A DNA stretch of 64,000 bases from Bacteroidales bacterium (GTDB taxonomy: Bacteria; Bacteroidota; Bacteroidia; Bacteroidales; F082): the NCBI GenBank assembly GCA_016290215.1, contig JAEETH010000016.1, forward strand, positions 1-64,000, given 5' to 3'. Below, piece after piece: positions 36,705 through 45,355 of this stretch. Numbering within the stretch: the first letter of the stretch is position 1; every line of letters begins with the position of its first letter. The notes beneath the pieces were generated by a model. The model had not been told where the DNA came from and ran no database searches. It was given only the letters and a program-made list of their open reading frames with translations. A program made the position numbers and the translations under genes.

Positions 36705-37730
36705 TTAACGAATCAGGTAAACACCATCTTCCTTGGTGACGGTGACTTCCGAAACAATGGAAATGGTTTCCATCACTTCGTCTATGGATTCCTCATCAGA
36801 GAAACGAGCGGTAAGTTTCTTGGAAGCGCAAGACTCCGCAAGATTGATTTCGACCTTGTAGATGTATTCCAAGGCAACGACAATCTTGGAAAGGGTCTCA
36901 TTGTCGAAGACCATCACATGATTGTCGGCCAGATCCGCTTCCTTTACCTCAGGATAGGTCAATGCCTTCAGTTCGCCTTGAGCGAGATTCAGCACGCCAC
37001 GTTCGCCAGGCAAAACCACTACTTGCGCAGTTTCGTTCCCCTTTTCATCGAAGGCAGTCATTCTCACCTTGCCTGAATAAAGATCAACGAAATACTTGTC
37101 AGAAGCAGGATCAGCATTCAGTAGGAACGATGTGCCCAACACTTCCACATCCATCTTGTCGCAATGGATGATGAAAGGCTTTTCTTCGTTGGCGACGACA
37201 TCGAAATTGGCAACACCTTCAAAGTCGACGGAACGTGTCGATTTAACAAATTGCTTGGGATAGGTAATCTCGGCATTGCCATTGAAGGTGACTGAAGAGC
37301 CATCAGGGAGCAGCAAAGGCATTTCGATGTTTTGCTCATTCGAAGCCACTGTAATCGTAGCGTTCGAAGGCCTCATGACGAGGAATCCCAAGAACAAGGC
37401 AACAACAAGCGCGGCTGCAATGCCCGAAACATACTTATAATTTCTGCGGAGCCAAGGCATCTCGACCGTCTTGGTCTCGGCCTCTTCCATCGCATCAATT
37501 CTCTGGTTGACCGCATCAAGAGCCGCCTCCACATCGAGAGCATCGTCATCGGGCATGGCAAAATCGGTGAGTTTCCACACCTCATCGGCATCCTTTTGCG
37601 TCTTGAAGTAAATCCGGTTTTCCTCCGACTCGGCAACCCACGAAAGCAGTTCAAGGGCATCCTCGGCGGGGCAATTCCCATCGAGATAGCTCTTGACCAA
37701 AGCCTCATATTTGTCGTTTACCAAGTTCAT
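36705..37730 (-). CDS. FecR-family anti-sigma factor (341 aa)
   Basis: The cytoplasmic N-terminus (about 1-98) has the anti-sigma-like helical segment with LLSWVAESEENRIYF. One transmembrane helix lies at about 100-119 (KYVSGIAAALVVALFLGFLV). The periplasmic FecR domain follows (about 125-250: VTFNGNAEITYP, EKPFIIHCDKMDVEVLGTSF), and a C-terminal DUF4974-type domain (ALEYIYKVEINLAE) ends the protein. It would hold the adjacent ECF sigma factor until an outer-membrane STN domain signals. No TonB-dependent receptor follows in the usual place; the only STN protein in the window is at 15003-16340. Confidence 0.9.
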   Translation of the reverse strand: MNLVNDKYEALVKSYLDGNCPAEDALELLSWVAESEENRIYFKTQKDADEVWKLTDFAMPDDDALDVEAALDAVNQRIDAMEEAETKTVEMPWLRRNYKYVSGIAAALVVALFLGFLVMRPSNATITVASNEQNIEMPLLLPDGSSVTFNGNAEITYPKQFVKSTRSVDFEGVANFDVVANEEKPFIIHCDKMDVEVLGTSFLLNADPASDKYFVDLYSGKVRMTAFDEKGNETAQVVVLPGERGVLNLAQGELKALTYPEVKEADLADNHVMVFDNETLSKIVVALEYIYKVEINLAESCASKKLTARFSDEESIDEVMETISIVSEVTVTKEDGVYLIR

Positions 37731-37859
37731 TTCAACCGAATTTTTCTTCTTTTTTCATTTATATGACTAATAACTTTGGTTTTACCCTTAGTCAAAAAAC
37801 GATAAAATTTTGATTTTTTTGAGATTATTTAGGGCGGCCTGCCGAAGCGCCCAATAGAA

Positions 37860-38402
37860 TTAAAGGTACTCTTTCAGCCCTTCCCTAAGTTGCTTGATGG
37901 CTGCACTCATGTGAGCCTCCACGGTTTTTTGCGACAAGCCCATTTTCTCAGCGATTTCGGCATACTTCAGCCCTTCGAAACGGCTGGCGAGAAACACCTC
38001 GCGGCGCTTTTCCGGCATGTTCTTCAGGACTTGGCGATACGACTCCTCCAAATTGTTCGACTGCAAGGTCTCTGAAGGGTCGGTGGTATCGGTCTCATCG
38101 CCATAAATCCTTAGGTGAGCTTCGGCGTGTGAGCGCTCCTTATTAATATAAGTGATAGCGGAGTTGCGCACCGAGGTCAGCATGTAGGACTCGAAAGAGG
38201 AGTTGAACGACAGTTTTTCGCGATTCGACCACACTTTGACGAACAAATCCTGGACAATCTCTGCCGCGACATCGGAATCGGCCACAAAACGGATGCAAAA
38301 ACGAACCAACGGAGTATAGAAACGACGAAAAAGCTGGTTGAACGACTCACGGTCGCCGGCCTTCATTTTCTCGATTTGGATATTGAGTTGGTTTTGATCC
38401 AT
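37860..38402 (-). CDS. ECF RNA polymerase sigma factor (180 aa)
   Basis: Region 2 (about 18-85) shows FNQLFRRFYTPLVRFC and AAEIVQDLFVKVWSN. Region 4 (about 120-175) has MPEKRREVFLASRFEGLKY, EIAEKMGLSQKTVEAHM and a short C-terminal helix. This is the Bacteroidetes ECF group that pairs with FecR. The ATG at 38402 sits about 24 bp behind a -7 promoter, so the longer frame is rejected. The FecR gene follows after 129 bp, probably in the same transcript. Confidence 0.9.
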   Translation of the reverse strand: MDQNQLNIQIEKMKAGDRESFNQLFRRFYTPLVRFCIRFVADSDVAAEIVQDLFVKVWSNREKLSFNSSFESYMLTSVRNSAITYINKERSHAEAHLRIYGDETDTTDPSETLQSNNLEESYRQVLKNMPEKRREVFLASRFEGLKYAEIAEKMGLSQKTVEAHMSAAIKQLREGLKEYL

Positions 38403-38425
38403 TAATTGCGCTGAAAAAACAGGGC

Positions 38426-38434
38426 GCAAAAGTA
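38426..38434 (-). promoter_or_regulatory. -7 promoter element TACTTTTGC
   Basis: Exact TAnnTTTGC match before the ECF sigma gene. Confidence 0.65.
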
Positions 38435-38691
38435 CATAATTTTACAAAACGACATACGATTTATTCAAAGAAGCCCCATTAATACCCTATTAATACGCCC
38501 ATAAAACCGAACGACAGACCTCAAAAAACAGGGTAAAACCAACCTAAGGCAGGGAAACAGAAACATACGGGACAATTAATTCACAAATTTATCGTTTTGT
38601 ATTTCAAAACATTACGAAATCCGAAATGACTTTTTTGCGAAAATTAATGAGAAAAAAGAAAAGAAAACCTTGACCGATTGAAAAAAGTTGT

Positions 38692-38700
38692 ATTTTTGCA
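38692..38700 (+). promoter_or_regulatory. -7 promoter element TATTTTTGC of rplU-rpmA
   Basis: Exact match with TTGACC about 20 bp upstream; the leader to the rplU ATG is about 40 nt. Confidence 0.7.
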
Positions 38701-38746
38701 GTCCGAAAAAATAGAGAGTCAGTATCTAATTTAAAGATATCGAGAA

Positions 38747-39058
38747 ATGTACGCAATAGTAGAAATCGCAGGACAACAGTTCAAAGTTGAGAAGGGTCAG
38801 CAAATCTTCGTCAACAGACTGCATGAAGAAGAAGGAAGCAAGGTTTCTTTCGACAAGGTATTATTAATTGGAAACGAAGGTTCGACGAAAGTAGGAGCCC
38901 CGACGGTAGCCGGCGCCAATGTCGAAGCCACGGTGCTGCAGCACTGCAAAGGCAACAAGATTATCGTTTTCAAGAAGAAGAGAAGAAAAGGATATCAGAC
39001 ATCTAACGGTCACCGTCAGTATCTGAGCAAGATCCAAATTGAAAGCATCATTGATTAA
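38747..39058 (+). CDS. rplU: 50S ribosomal protein L21
   Basis: Full-length L21 (103 aa): MYAIVEIAGQQFKVEKGQ at the start, FDKVLLIG, GAPTVAGANVEATVL in the middle and the basic KKKRRKGYQTSNGHRQYLS near the end that contacts 23S rRNA. It is first in a two-gene operon with rpmA, 23 bp downstream, the standard bacterial arrangement. Confidence 0.98.
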   Translation: MYAIVEIAGQQFKVEKGQQIFVNRLHEEEGSKVSFDKVLLIGNEGSTKVGAPTVAGANVEATVLQHCKGNKIIVFKKKRRKGYQTSNGHRQYLSKIQIESIID

Positions 39059-39081
39059 AAACCCGAAAAAACTAAAGAGAT

Positions 39082-39354
39082 ATGGCACACAAAAAAGGTG
39101 TAGGTAGTTCCGAGAACGGTCGTGAGTCAGCTAGTAAGCGACTCGGAGTGAAACTTTTCGGTGGACAAGCCGCCATCGCTGGCAACATCATCGTTCGTCA
39201 GCGCGGCACGAAGCACTATCCCGGCAAGAACGTCGGCATGGGCAAAGACCACACATTATATGCTTTATGTGATGGTATCGTCGAATTCAAGAAGAAGAGA
39301 GAAGGCAAGTCGTTCGTCTCCATCCTTCCCGTCGAAGCCGAAGTCACCGAATAA
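39082..39354 (+). CDS. rpmA: 50S ribosomal protein L27
   Basis: Full-length L27 (90 aa): [46 protein letters not shown] and DHTLYAL. The N-terminal arm reaches the peptidyl-transferase centre. The start MAHKKG is the ordinary unprocessed form, without the leader found in Firmicutes. It is followed by a strong terminator. Confidence 0.98.
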   Translation: MAHKKGVGSSENGRESASKRLGVKLFGGQAAIAGNIIVRQRGTKHYPGKNVGMGKDHTLYALCDGIVEFKKKREGKSFVSILPVEAEVTE

Positions 39355-39374
39355 GCAATTCGCAACATAAAACG

Positions 39375-39411
39375 AATCCCGACCATCGTCCTGATAGTCG
39401 GGATTTTTTAT
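39375..39411 (+). terminator. Rho-independent terminator of rplU-rpmA
   Basis: The stem AATCCCGAC/GTCGGGATT has a 13-nt loop and a T-run, 20 bp after the rpmA stop. Confidence 0.85.
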
Positions 39412-39441
39412 ATCATAAAATCCAGTTTCCGCCAAAATGCG

Positions 39442-39450
39442 TATCTTTGC
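39442..39450 (+). promoter_or_regulatory. -7 promoter element TATCTTTGC
   Basis: Exact match 23 bp before the lipoprotein ATG at 39473. It lies inside the longer frame, which is therefore rejected. Confidence 0.65.
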
Positions 39451-39472
39451 ACTCCATTCAAAAGAAACTATT

Positions 39473-39988
39473 ATGAATCTGAGATTAATGACAAAATCGA
39501 TGCTCCTTTGCGGCTTGTTAGGCGCAGGACTTGCATTGGGCAGTTGCAACAGCAAACCTGAGACCAACATAGACAAGATCGACAACTTGAAAAAACAAGT
39601 GCAAGCCGATGCCAAAACCCTGAACGACATCGAAGCCAAGGAGTTTGTGACCCTTCAAAAAGATTTCATGACCTGCGACTCCTTGTTGCAATACCAAAGC
39701 CCCGAACAAGTGGACAAGTCGTTCGAAAAACTACAATTGGTGCAAGCCTATATCGAGCAATTCAAGTTCACCAAGCCTTTGATGCAAGCCGACATGGACA
39801 CCACCCTACTCCAGCTCGACCGCCTCAAGGCCGATGCCGAAAGCCATTACATAGCTGACTCTTTGGTAACGGTTTACATTGAAAAAGAGGCCGAATATGT
39901 CGACAAATTAGGCAATCAGGTACGCTATTTCCAAGACCGTTTCAGCAGTTGCCAACAAGACTTGAACGCCCTGAAAAAACAAAAATGA
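39473..39988 (+). CDS. Putative lipoprotein (171 aa)
   Basis: The ATG at 39473 gives MNLRLMTKSMLLCGLLGAG followed by lipobox LGSC at about residue 23. The mature part is highly helical and charged (KIDNLKKQVQADAKTLNDIE; KEAEYVDKLGNQVRYF), probably coiled coil. No known domain. Its stop overlaps the start of the TPR protein (ATGA), so the two form an operon and may act together in the envelope. Confidence 0.7.
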   Translation: MNLRLMTKSMLLCGLLGAGLALGSCNSKPETNIDKIDNLKKQVQADAKTLNDIEAKEFVTLQKDFMTCDSLLQYQSPEQVDKSFEKLQLVQAYIEQFKFTKPLMQADMDTTLLQLDRLKADAESHYIADSLVTVYIEKEAEYVDKLGNQVRYFQDRFSSCQQDLNALKKQK

Positions 39989-41844
39989 CTTTGGCCATGA
40001 GATTACGCTGGTTTTTCATTTTCCTGATTAATGCTGCTTTCATCCTCCAGGTGAGTGGTCAAGCCAACTCGAAGGCCAAAGGAAAGAGAATGGATGCACA
40101 GCAGAAGGAGCAAATCCAAATCGACGAGCAGTTAGCCAGCCAATCCTACCGTGACCAAGACTATGAGAAGGCTCGTGACCTATACCTTCAACTCTTCGAA
40201 AAAACAGAACAACTATCTCATTTTCAGCAATATATTGATTGTCTTATCCAATTAAAAGACTACGACAAAGCCGAAAAGGAGCTGAAAGCGTATGCCAAAA
40301 AGCACCCCAATTACTACAGAGCCGACACCGACCTCATCTATATCTACACCTTGCAAGGCAAAACCGACAAAGCCAAAAAGCAATTCAACGAGATACAGAA
40401 AAACCTGCCCGACAACGCCAACGCCATCAGAAACTATGGTTATGCCTTGCAAGCCCGAAACCTGAATGACATGGCCATGGCCATTTTCGAAAAAGGCAAC
40501 ACGCTCCTCGAAGGCAAGGAGACTTTCTATATGGACCAGGCCAATCTCAGCCTGTCGTCACTCAACTATCAGGATGCTTTCCGATACTATTTCAAGGAGG
40601 TGGAGACACATCCCGGGCAATACAACAATGTCCGCAACCGCCTGCAAACCATGCTGTTTTACGATGTAAACAACAGCATCTCCGACGAGTTGCGCATCGC
40701 CTTGCTGAAACAAACCCAAGAACATCCCGACAACCTTGAATATGCCCAGCTCCTCGTTTGGTTTGCCCTGCAACAAGAAGACTACGACATTGCCTTGGCA
40801 CAATGCCAAAGCATCGACCGCAAGACCCACGACCAAGATGCGCAAATCCACAACTTGGCGAGTATCTGCCTAAATAATAAGCAGTTCGATATTGCGAAGG
40901 AAGGTTACAACTACATTTTGGACAAAGGCAAGAGCAATCCCTTCTACGGACTAGCCCTCACGGGACTCATCAAAGCCGACTACCTGAAATTGAAAGCCGA
41001 GAACCGAAATGACGCTAAGGCATACGAAAAACTATCACGGCGTATCGAGGAAGCCTATAATGACATCAACACCAACGACTTGGCCAAACTCACACAAATC
41101 CAGGCCGACATTATGGCCTATCATCTCGACCAAACTGACGAAGCCATCGCTCTGCTTACCAACACCATAGCGACAGTGAACAGCAAACAAGGTCAGGCTG
41201 AACTGAAATTAGAGTTGGCCGACATCTATCTCCACAAAGACGAGGTTTGGGAGGCCACCTTGCTCTACAGCCAAGTCGACAAGAGCCTGAAAGAAGAACC
41301 GTTGGGCCACGAAGCCCGCTTCAAAAATGCACAACTGCGCTATTTCATCGGTGAATACGAATGGGCCGAGAGTCAATTGAAGGTGCTAAAAGCCGCCACA
41401 TCGAAACTCATCGCCAACGATGCCATGACGCTCTCGCTCGTCATCAAGGACAATTTGGAAGTCGACACCTTGGGCTTGGAACTCAACCGTTTGGCACGTG
41501 CCGATTTCAGAATCTACCAGCAACGCGAAGACGAAGCCCTCGCCCTACTCGACGACATCATCGCCACGGGCAACGAAATTAGTAAGCCTCACGCCCTATT
41601 CCGCAAGGGAGAGATCGAAGAAAAGCGGAAAGATTTTGCCAATGCCGAACAACTGTTTTTACAGATTGTGGAGCAGTACCCCGAAAGTTACATGGCCGAT
41701 GCTGCCTTGATGCACGCTGCATTAATCGAACAAAACGAATTGAAAAACAAAGCCTTGGCGGGAGAGCATTACGAGAAGTTGATTGACGAATACCCGACGA
41801 GCATTTATACCGCTCAGGCGAAGAAAAACTATAGAAAGTTGTAA
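39985..41844 (+). CDS. TPR-repeat protein with signal peptide (619 aa)
   Basis: MTLAMRLRWFFIFLINAAFI is a signal peptide (likely cleavage near VSGQA). Almost all the rest is tetratricopeptide-like helical pairs (YRDQDYEKARDLYLQLFE; YDKAEKELKAYAKKHP; FANAEQLFLQIVEQYPES), ending in a classic TPR with ALIEQNELKNKALAGEHYE. Such periplasmic TPR proteins scaffold envelope assembly. The start overlaps the preceding lipoprotein stop by 4 bp. The gene ends in a short-repeat hairpin region before rsmA. Confidence 0.8.
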   Translation: MTLAMRLRWFFIFLINAAFILQVSGQANSKAKGKRMDAQQKEQIQIDEQLASQSYRDQDYEKARDLYLQLFEKTEQLSHFQQYIDCLIQLKDYDKAEKELKAYAKKHPNYYRADTDLIYIYTLQGKTDKAKKQFNEIQKNLPDNANAIRNYGYALQARNLNDMAMAIFEKGNTLLEGKETFYMDQANLSLSSLNYQDAFRYYFKEVETHPGQYNNVRNRLQTMLFYDVNNSISDELRIALLKQTQEHPDNLEYAQLLVWFALQQEDYDIALAQCQSIDRKTHDQDAQIHNLASICLNNKQFDIAKEGYNYILDKGKSNPFYGLALTGLIKADYLKLKAENRNDAKAYEKLSRRIEEAYNDINTNDLAKLTQIQADIMAYHLDQTDEAIALLTNTIATVNSKQGQAELKLELADIYLHKDEVWEATLLYSQVDKSLKEEPLGHEARFKNAQLRYFIGEYEWAESQLKVLKAATSKLIANDAMTLSLVIKDNLEVDTLGLELNRLARADFRIYQQREDEALALLDDIIATGNEISKPHALFRKGEIEEKRKDFANAEQLFLQIVEQYPESYMADAALMHAALIEQNELKNKALAGEHYEKLIDEYPTSIYTAQAKKNYRKL

Positions 41845-41845
41845 G

Positions 41846-41925
41846 TTGTTCAGTTGTTCAGTTACTCAGTTGAGAGTTGGCTGGACAACTGAATAACTGA
41901 ACAACTATAAACTGAACAACTGATA
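41846..41925. repeat. GTTCAGTT short-repeat array forming an inverted repeat
   Basis: Repeats of TTGTTCAGTTGTTCAGTT are followed, about 30 bp on, by their complement CAACTGAATAACTGAACAAC, so the array can fold back. The same 7-8-mer theme occurs at 45155-45190 and 62447-62488. Confidence 0.75.
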
Positions 41926-42702
41926 ATGAACGAAGTCAGACCCAAAAAGAGTTTAGGCCAGCATTTCCTGACCGACCAAAACATAGCGAAACAAATCGTG
42001 GAGCAGCTGTCGCCCGATGTGGAGAGCGTCATCGAAGTGGGTGCCGGCACGGGCGTGTTGACCCAGTATTTGGTGCAAGATGTCCTCGACAAGTTCCACG
42101 TCATCGAAATCGACAAGGAGTCTATCGCCTATCTGGAGAAACATTTCCCCATGCTCGGCGAACGGCTCATCGAAGGCGACTTCCTTCGCACCGACCTCAG
42201 CCAATTCGGCCAACAAAACATGGCCATCATCGGGAATTTCCCTTACAACATCAGCAGTCAGATTTTCTTCCAAGTGCTGAAATACAAGGAACAAGTCGTT
42301 GAAGTGGTGGGCATGGTACAGAAGGAAATGGCAGAGCGCATGGCCGCCAAGGAAGGCAGCAAGACCTACGGCATTTTGAGCGTATTAATGCAAGCTTGGT
42401 ACGACATCGATTACCTCTTCACGGTACACGAGAACGTCTTCAACCCTCCTCCGAAGGTAAAATCTGCCGTTATCAAAATGCGGCGCAATGCCGTCACCGA
42501 CTTGGGCTGCAACGAGAAGCTGTTTGTGAGCATTGTCAAGCAGGCCTTCAACCAACGCCGCAAGACCATGCGCAACTCGCTGCGCCCATTAATCAGTCCC
42601 GACATTATCGAAAACGAGGTTTTCAACAAACGCCCTGAACAACTTTCGGTGCAGGAGTTTATTGATTTGACGAATTTGATTGGGGGAAATCCCATCGGAT
42701 AA
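41926..42702 (+). CDS. rsmA: 16S rRNA dimethyladenosine transferase (KsgA)
   Basis: 258 aa with the full KsgA/Dim1 signature: KKSLGQHFLTDQNI at the start, SAM-binding VIEVGAGTGVLTQYL, acidic IEIDKES, catalytic IGNFPYNIS (NLPY variant) and FNPPPKVKSAVI. It dimethylates the two adjacent adenines near the 3' end of 16S rRNA. Length is normal. It lies behind the short-repeat array, possibly read from the TPR gene's promoter. Confidence 0.97.
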   Translation: MNEVRPKKSLGQHFLTDQNIAKQIVEQLSPDVESVIEVGAGTGVLTQYLVQDVLDKFHVIEIDKESIAYLEKHFPMLGERLIEGDFLRTDLSQFGQQNMAIIGNFPYNISSQIFFQVLKYKEQVVEVVGMVQKEMAERMAAKEGSKTYGILSVLMQAWYDIDYLFTVHENVFNPPPKVKSAVIKMRRNAVTDLGCNEKLFVSIVKQAFNQRRKTMRNSLRPLISPDIIENEVFNKRPEQLSVQEFIDLTNLIGGNPIG

Positions 42703-42744
42703 CATCTTTTTTTCGGGAAAAAGACCTCTTTCCGAGAATAATGC

Positions 42745-42753
42745 TATTTTTGC
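42745..42753 (+). promoter_or_regulatory. -7 promoter element TATTTTTGC
   Basis: Exact match 20 bp before the MNT gene ATG at 42773. Confidence 0.65.
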
Positions 42754-42772
42754 ATCATAAAACCAATGCATT

Positions 42773-43081
42773 ATGAGCACGCAATCTATGATACAAATCA
42801 TCGCCAAGTATTTCGAGACGCAACCCGTCCTGAAGGCATGGCTTTTCGGCTCCTTTGCCCGAGGCGAAGAAAAACCCTGGAGCGATGTGGATATTCTTTT
42901 CGTCCCAGACCGTTCTGGAAAACCTTTTACGCTACTAACAATGGGAGGTATGTATCTGGACTTGAGAGAATTACTTGGCCGTGAAGTGGATTTGGTCGAA
43001 GATGGTTCATTGCGTCCGTATGCCGTTGATAGTGTCGAACGCGACAAACAATTAATCTATGAGAGAAAGAGCGAGAGATAA
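42773..43081 (+). CDS. MNT-type nucleotidyltransferase antitoxin (102 aa)
   Basis: A minimal nucleotidyltransferase with GSFARGEEKPWSDVDILF (about residues 25-42), the GSxxRG...SDxD catalytic core, and a third acidic position in REVDLVEDG. In HEPN-MNT systems this protein modifies (AMPylates) and silences the HEPN ribonuclease. It overlaps the HEPN gene by 23 bp in another frame, which is typical of these pairs and indicates translational coupling. Confidence 0.9.
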   Translation: MSTQSMIQIIAKYFETQPVLKAWLFGSFARGEEKPWSDVDILFVPDRSGKPFTLLTMGGMYLDLRELLGREVDLVEDGSLRPYAVDSVERDKQLIYERKSER

Positions 43082-43565
43082 AGGAAGGCTTGAAGACATC
43101 ATCGAGTATTCCAACAACATTACGAAATTCATACAAAACGTGACTTTTGAGGAGTTCTCTTCAAATGCGCTTATGTATTTTGGCGTGATGAAGAATGTTG
43201 AGGTGGTTGGTGAGGCGGCTTTCATGCTAACCATAGCCTTCAAAGTGGCTCATCCCGAAACGCATTGGAAAATGATTGAAAGCATGAGGCATATTTTGGT
43301 TCATGATTATGCCCACGTTATTTCTGAAACCCTATACGACACTGCTGTCAACGACATTCCCGAATTAAGAAAGCAAGTTGAAGGCTATCTAAAAGAAACC
43401 GATTGGAACGAATGGGAAAACGGCGAAGACTTGTTCAACGACCCTCAAGATGCAGTGTATAAGAGCATTGTTGGAATGGCTCGGAATATGAGGGCAAGAG
43501 GGATGTCGTCCCAAGAAATCGCAGAAATCACTGGGCTTTCAGATTTAGAAATCAACGAATTATAA
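43059..43565 (+). CDS. HEPN-domain (DUF86-like) ribonuclease toxin with C-terminal extension (168 aa)
   Basis: Residues 1-115 are a DUF86-type HEPN domain: KGRLEDIIEYSNNITKF, EVVGEAAF and the active-site R-x4-H-x-Y motif in RHILVHDYAHV. The Tyr of the motif is the usual AMPylation target. About 50 further residues follow, ending in NMRARGMSSQEIAEITGLS. That is a helix-turn-helix-like tail resembling the C-terminus of Rpn/PD-(D/E)XK transposase-like proteins and is not usual for DUF86. The pair with the MNT gene forms a toxin-antitoxin or phage-defence module. Confidence 0.85.
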   Translation: MRERARDKGRLEDIIEYSNNITKFIQNVTFEEFSSNALMYFGVMKNVEVVGEAAFMLTIAFKVAHPETHWKMIESMRHILVHDYAHVISETLYDTAVNDIPELRKQVEGYLKETDWNEWENGEDLFNDPQDAVYKSIVGMARNMRARGMSSQEIAEITGLSDLEINEL

Positions 43566-43574
43566 TCTATTGCA

Positions 43575-44804
43575 CTAATTGATTCTGACCTCTTTCCGCA
43601 TCGCATGCCTCACCGTGAGGAAAGCCGAAGTGCAACCCACCACCAGAATCGTGGCGAAAATCAGCAGCACGTCTTTTAATTTCAAAAGCACTGGATAGGC
43701 ATCCACGACATAGTTGCCGCCCGTGCCGAATTTCACGAAACCGAACTGCTGCTGCAAGAGCACCAAAATGATGCCCAACAGCAATCCGATGATACCACCC
43801 GCCACGGAAATCAGCAGGCCTTCATTCATGAAAATCTTCTGTATGAGGCGTTTATCGGCACCCATTGATTTCAGGATTTCGGTGTCCTTGCGCTTATCGA
43901 TCATCAGCATGGAGAGCGACCCGACCACGTTGAAGGTAGCCAAAATCAAGATGAACGTGAGGATGACATACACCGCCCACTTCTCGGAACGCATGATTTT
44001 GTATAACGTTTCCTGCTGCTCCTGCTGGTTTTTCACGGTGAAGTCCTCCCCTATTATAGTGCCGACCGACTTCTTTATCTTGCTTAAATCCGCATTAGGG
44101 ATAGTGAAAAGTTCCACATTGGTGGCTTTATTCTCGTATTCAAGCAGTTCCGAGAGCCAATCGAAAGGCACAAGCACCATTTTCTCGTCTTGTTCCTGCT
44201 CGGTGGAGAACACGCTACGTACGGTCAGCACATCGGAGTTGAAACTGTTTTCGAGGCTCATCAGCGAGGCATTGCCGCGCTTGGGTACATAGATGCGCAC
44301 CATCGCGTAGGGATTGTAGGCATTGATGCCGAGATACCACGCCACACCTGCGCCCGGAACGGCGAAATCATGTTCTTCATCATCAGCAAGTTGCAAGCCA
44401 TCATTACCAAAGACGATTTCGTTCAAGCGGTCAATCTGTTGGTACTCCAAACCGACACCCTTCACTTGACCGATATGCTGCTTGTCGTTGGCACGAAAAA
44501 GAGCATCTTCGGTAATCGTTGGAATCACATACTCAACGCCTTGAATGTCTTTGAGCTGGCCTAAAGGGAACGCCGTCAAATCGATGGTTTTGCCTTTCAC
44601 GGCGGAGATTTGCAGGTCAGGCGTGAGACGGCTGTTCATCGACGAAATCACTTGTTCCAAGCCATTGAAGGCCGACAGCACCACGATGAGCGCAAACGAG
44701 CCGACACTAATACCCAAGATGGAAATCCATGTGATGATATTAATGAGGTTGTGGCTCTTTTTGGCTAACAGGTAACGGTTTGCTATGAACAGCGGCAGTC
44801 TCAC
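43575..44804 (-). CDS. FtsX-type ABC permease, LolC/LolE-like (409 aa)
   Basis: An N-terminal transmembrane helix after the short cytoplasmic MRLPLFIANRYLLAKK, a large periplasmic MacB-like domain (about 50-265), then three helices (VILTFILILATFNVVGSL; ISVAGGIIGLLLGIILVLL; VLLIFATILVVGC). This is the layout of LolC/E lipoprotein-release permeases. The ATPase partner is not adjacent, as is common in Bacteroidetes. It starts with GTG, overlapping the rbfA stop by 4 bp, so it is translated behind rbfA. Confidence 0.85.
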   Translation of the reverse strand: MRLPLFIANRYLLAKKSHNLINIITWISILGISVGSFALIVVLSAFNGLEQVISSMNSRLTPDLQISAVKGKTIDLTAFPLGQLKDIQGVEYVIPTITEDALFRANDKQHIGQVKGVGLEYQQIDRLNEIVFGNDGLQLADDEEHDFAVPGAGVAWYLGINAYNPYAMVRIYVPKRGNASLMSLENSFNSDVLTVRSVFSTEQEQDEKMVLVPFDWLSELLEYENKATNVELFTIPNADLSKIKKSVGTIIGEDFTVKNQQEQQETLYKIMRSEKWAVYVILTFILILATFNVVGSLSMLMIDKRKDTEILKSMGADKRLIQKIFMNEGLLISVAGGIIGLLLGIILVLLQQQFGFVKFGTGGNYVVDAYPVLLKLKDVLLIFATILVVGCTSAFLTVRHAMRKEVRIN

Positions 44805-45145
44805 TTTTCGGGATGCAGCAGGTTGTCGATGTTTTCGATATAGTCGAGCGAGTCGTCCTCAAAAAAGCGCAGCTCCGGCACGACGCGCATCTGGTGACGG
44901 ATACGGTTGCCCAAAAGTCCACGAATGGCTCTGGCATTTTGGTTCACCTCCTCGACCACCTTTTTCTTGTCGTCGACGCCAAAGACGCTTAAGTACACGT
45001 TGGCATAGCCGAGGTCGGAAGTGACCCTCACGTGCGTTACGGTAATCATCAGCATCGGGACTGCAGGTTTCAGTTCCTTTTGAAAAATATCACCTAATTC
45101 CTTTTGTATCAGTTTGTTTACTTTTTCTAATCTTTTGCCGTCCAT
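44801..45145 (-). CDS. rbfA: Ribosome-binding factor A
   Basis: 114 aa with the KH-like RbfA fold: RLEKVNKLIQKELGDIFQ, ITVTHVRVTSDLGYANVYLSVFG, and RGLLGNRIRHQMRVVPELRFFEDDSLDY. It matures the 5' end of 16S rRNA in the 30S subunit. It is first in an operon with the LolC-like permease, behind a leader of about 130 nt. Confidence 0.95.
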   Translation of the reverse strand: MDGKRLEKVNKLIQKELGDIFQKELKPAVPMLMITVTHVRVTSDLGYANVYLSVFGVDDKKKVVEEVNQNARAIRGLLGNRIRHQMRVVPELRFFEDDSLDYIENIDNLLHPEK

Positions 45146-45277
45146 CTCTTTTCAGTTGTCAGTTATCAGTTGTTCAGTTGTTCAGTTGATGGGCTGTCAC
45201 ACCAAGGCAGCCTGATAATGCGGGGATTAAAATCGCCCGAAAACATAGGGTCGCCCTTTCAGGGCTTATTAATGGTT
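45146..45277 (-). other. rbfA leader with short hairpin and repeat array
   Basis: Between the -7 element and the rbfA ATG there is a perfect hairpin, GCCCT-GAA-AGGGC (about 45252-45264), and a run of TTCAGTTGT-type repeats (45153-45190). No gene. Confidence 0.6.
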
Positions 45278-45286
45278 GCAAAAATA
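45278..45286 (-). promoter_or_regulatory. -7 promoter element TATTTTTGC
   Basis: Exact match upstream of the rbfA leader. Confidence 0.6.
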
Positions 45287-45327
45287 GGCAAATCTTTTGA
45301 AATCTTGCGGTTTTCATTTCTTTTGAT

Positions 45328-45336
45328 TAGTTTTGC
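45328..45336 (+). promoter_or_regulatory. -7 promoter element TAGTTTTGC
   Basis: Exact TAnnTTTGC match 20 bp before the ATG at 45356. Confidence 0.6.
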
Positions 45337-45355
45337 GGTCTGAAAAGTCGAATTG

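Larger units (their letters stand above)
38403..38746. other. Divergent intergenic region sigma factor / rplU
   Basis: 344 bp without a gene. It holds the sigma-factor -7 element (38426-38434) and the rplU -7 element (38692-38700) with a TTG at about -33 (38671). Between them is A-rich DNA with short ATTAATAC direct repeats near 38480-38500. Confidence 0.7.
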
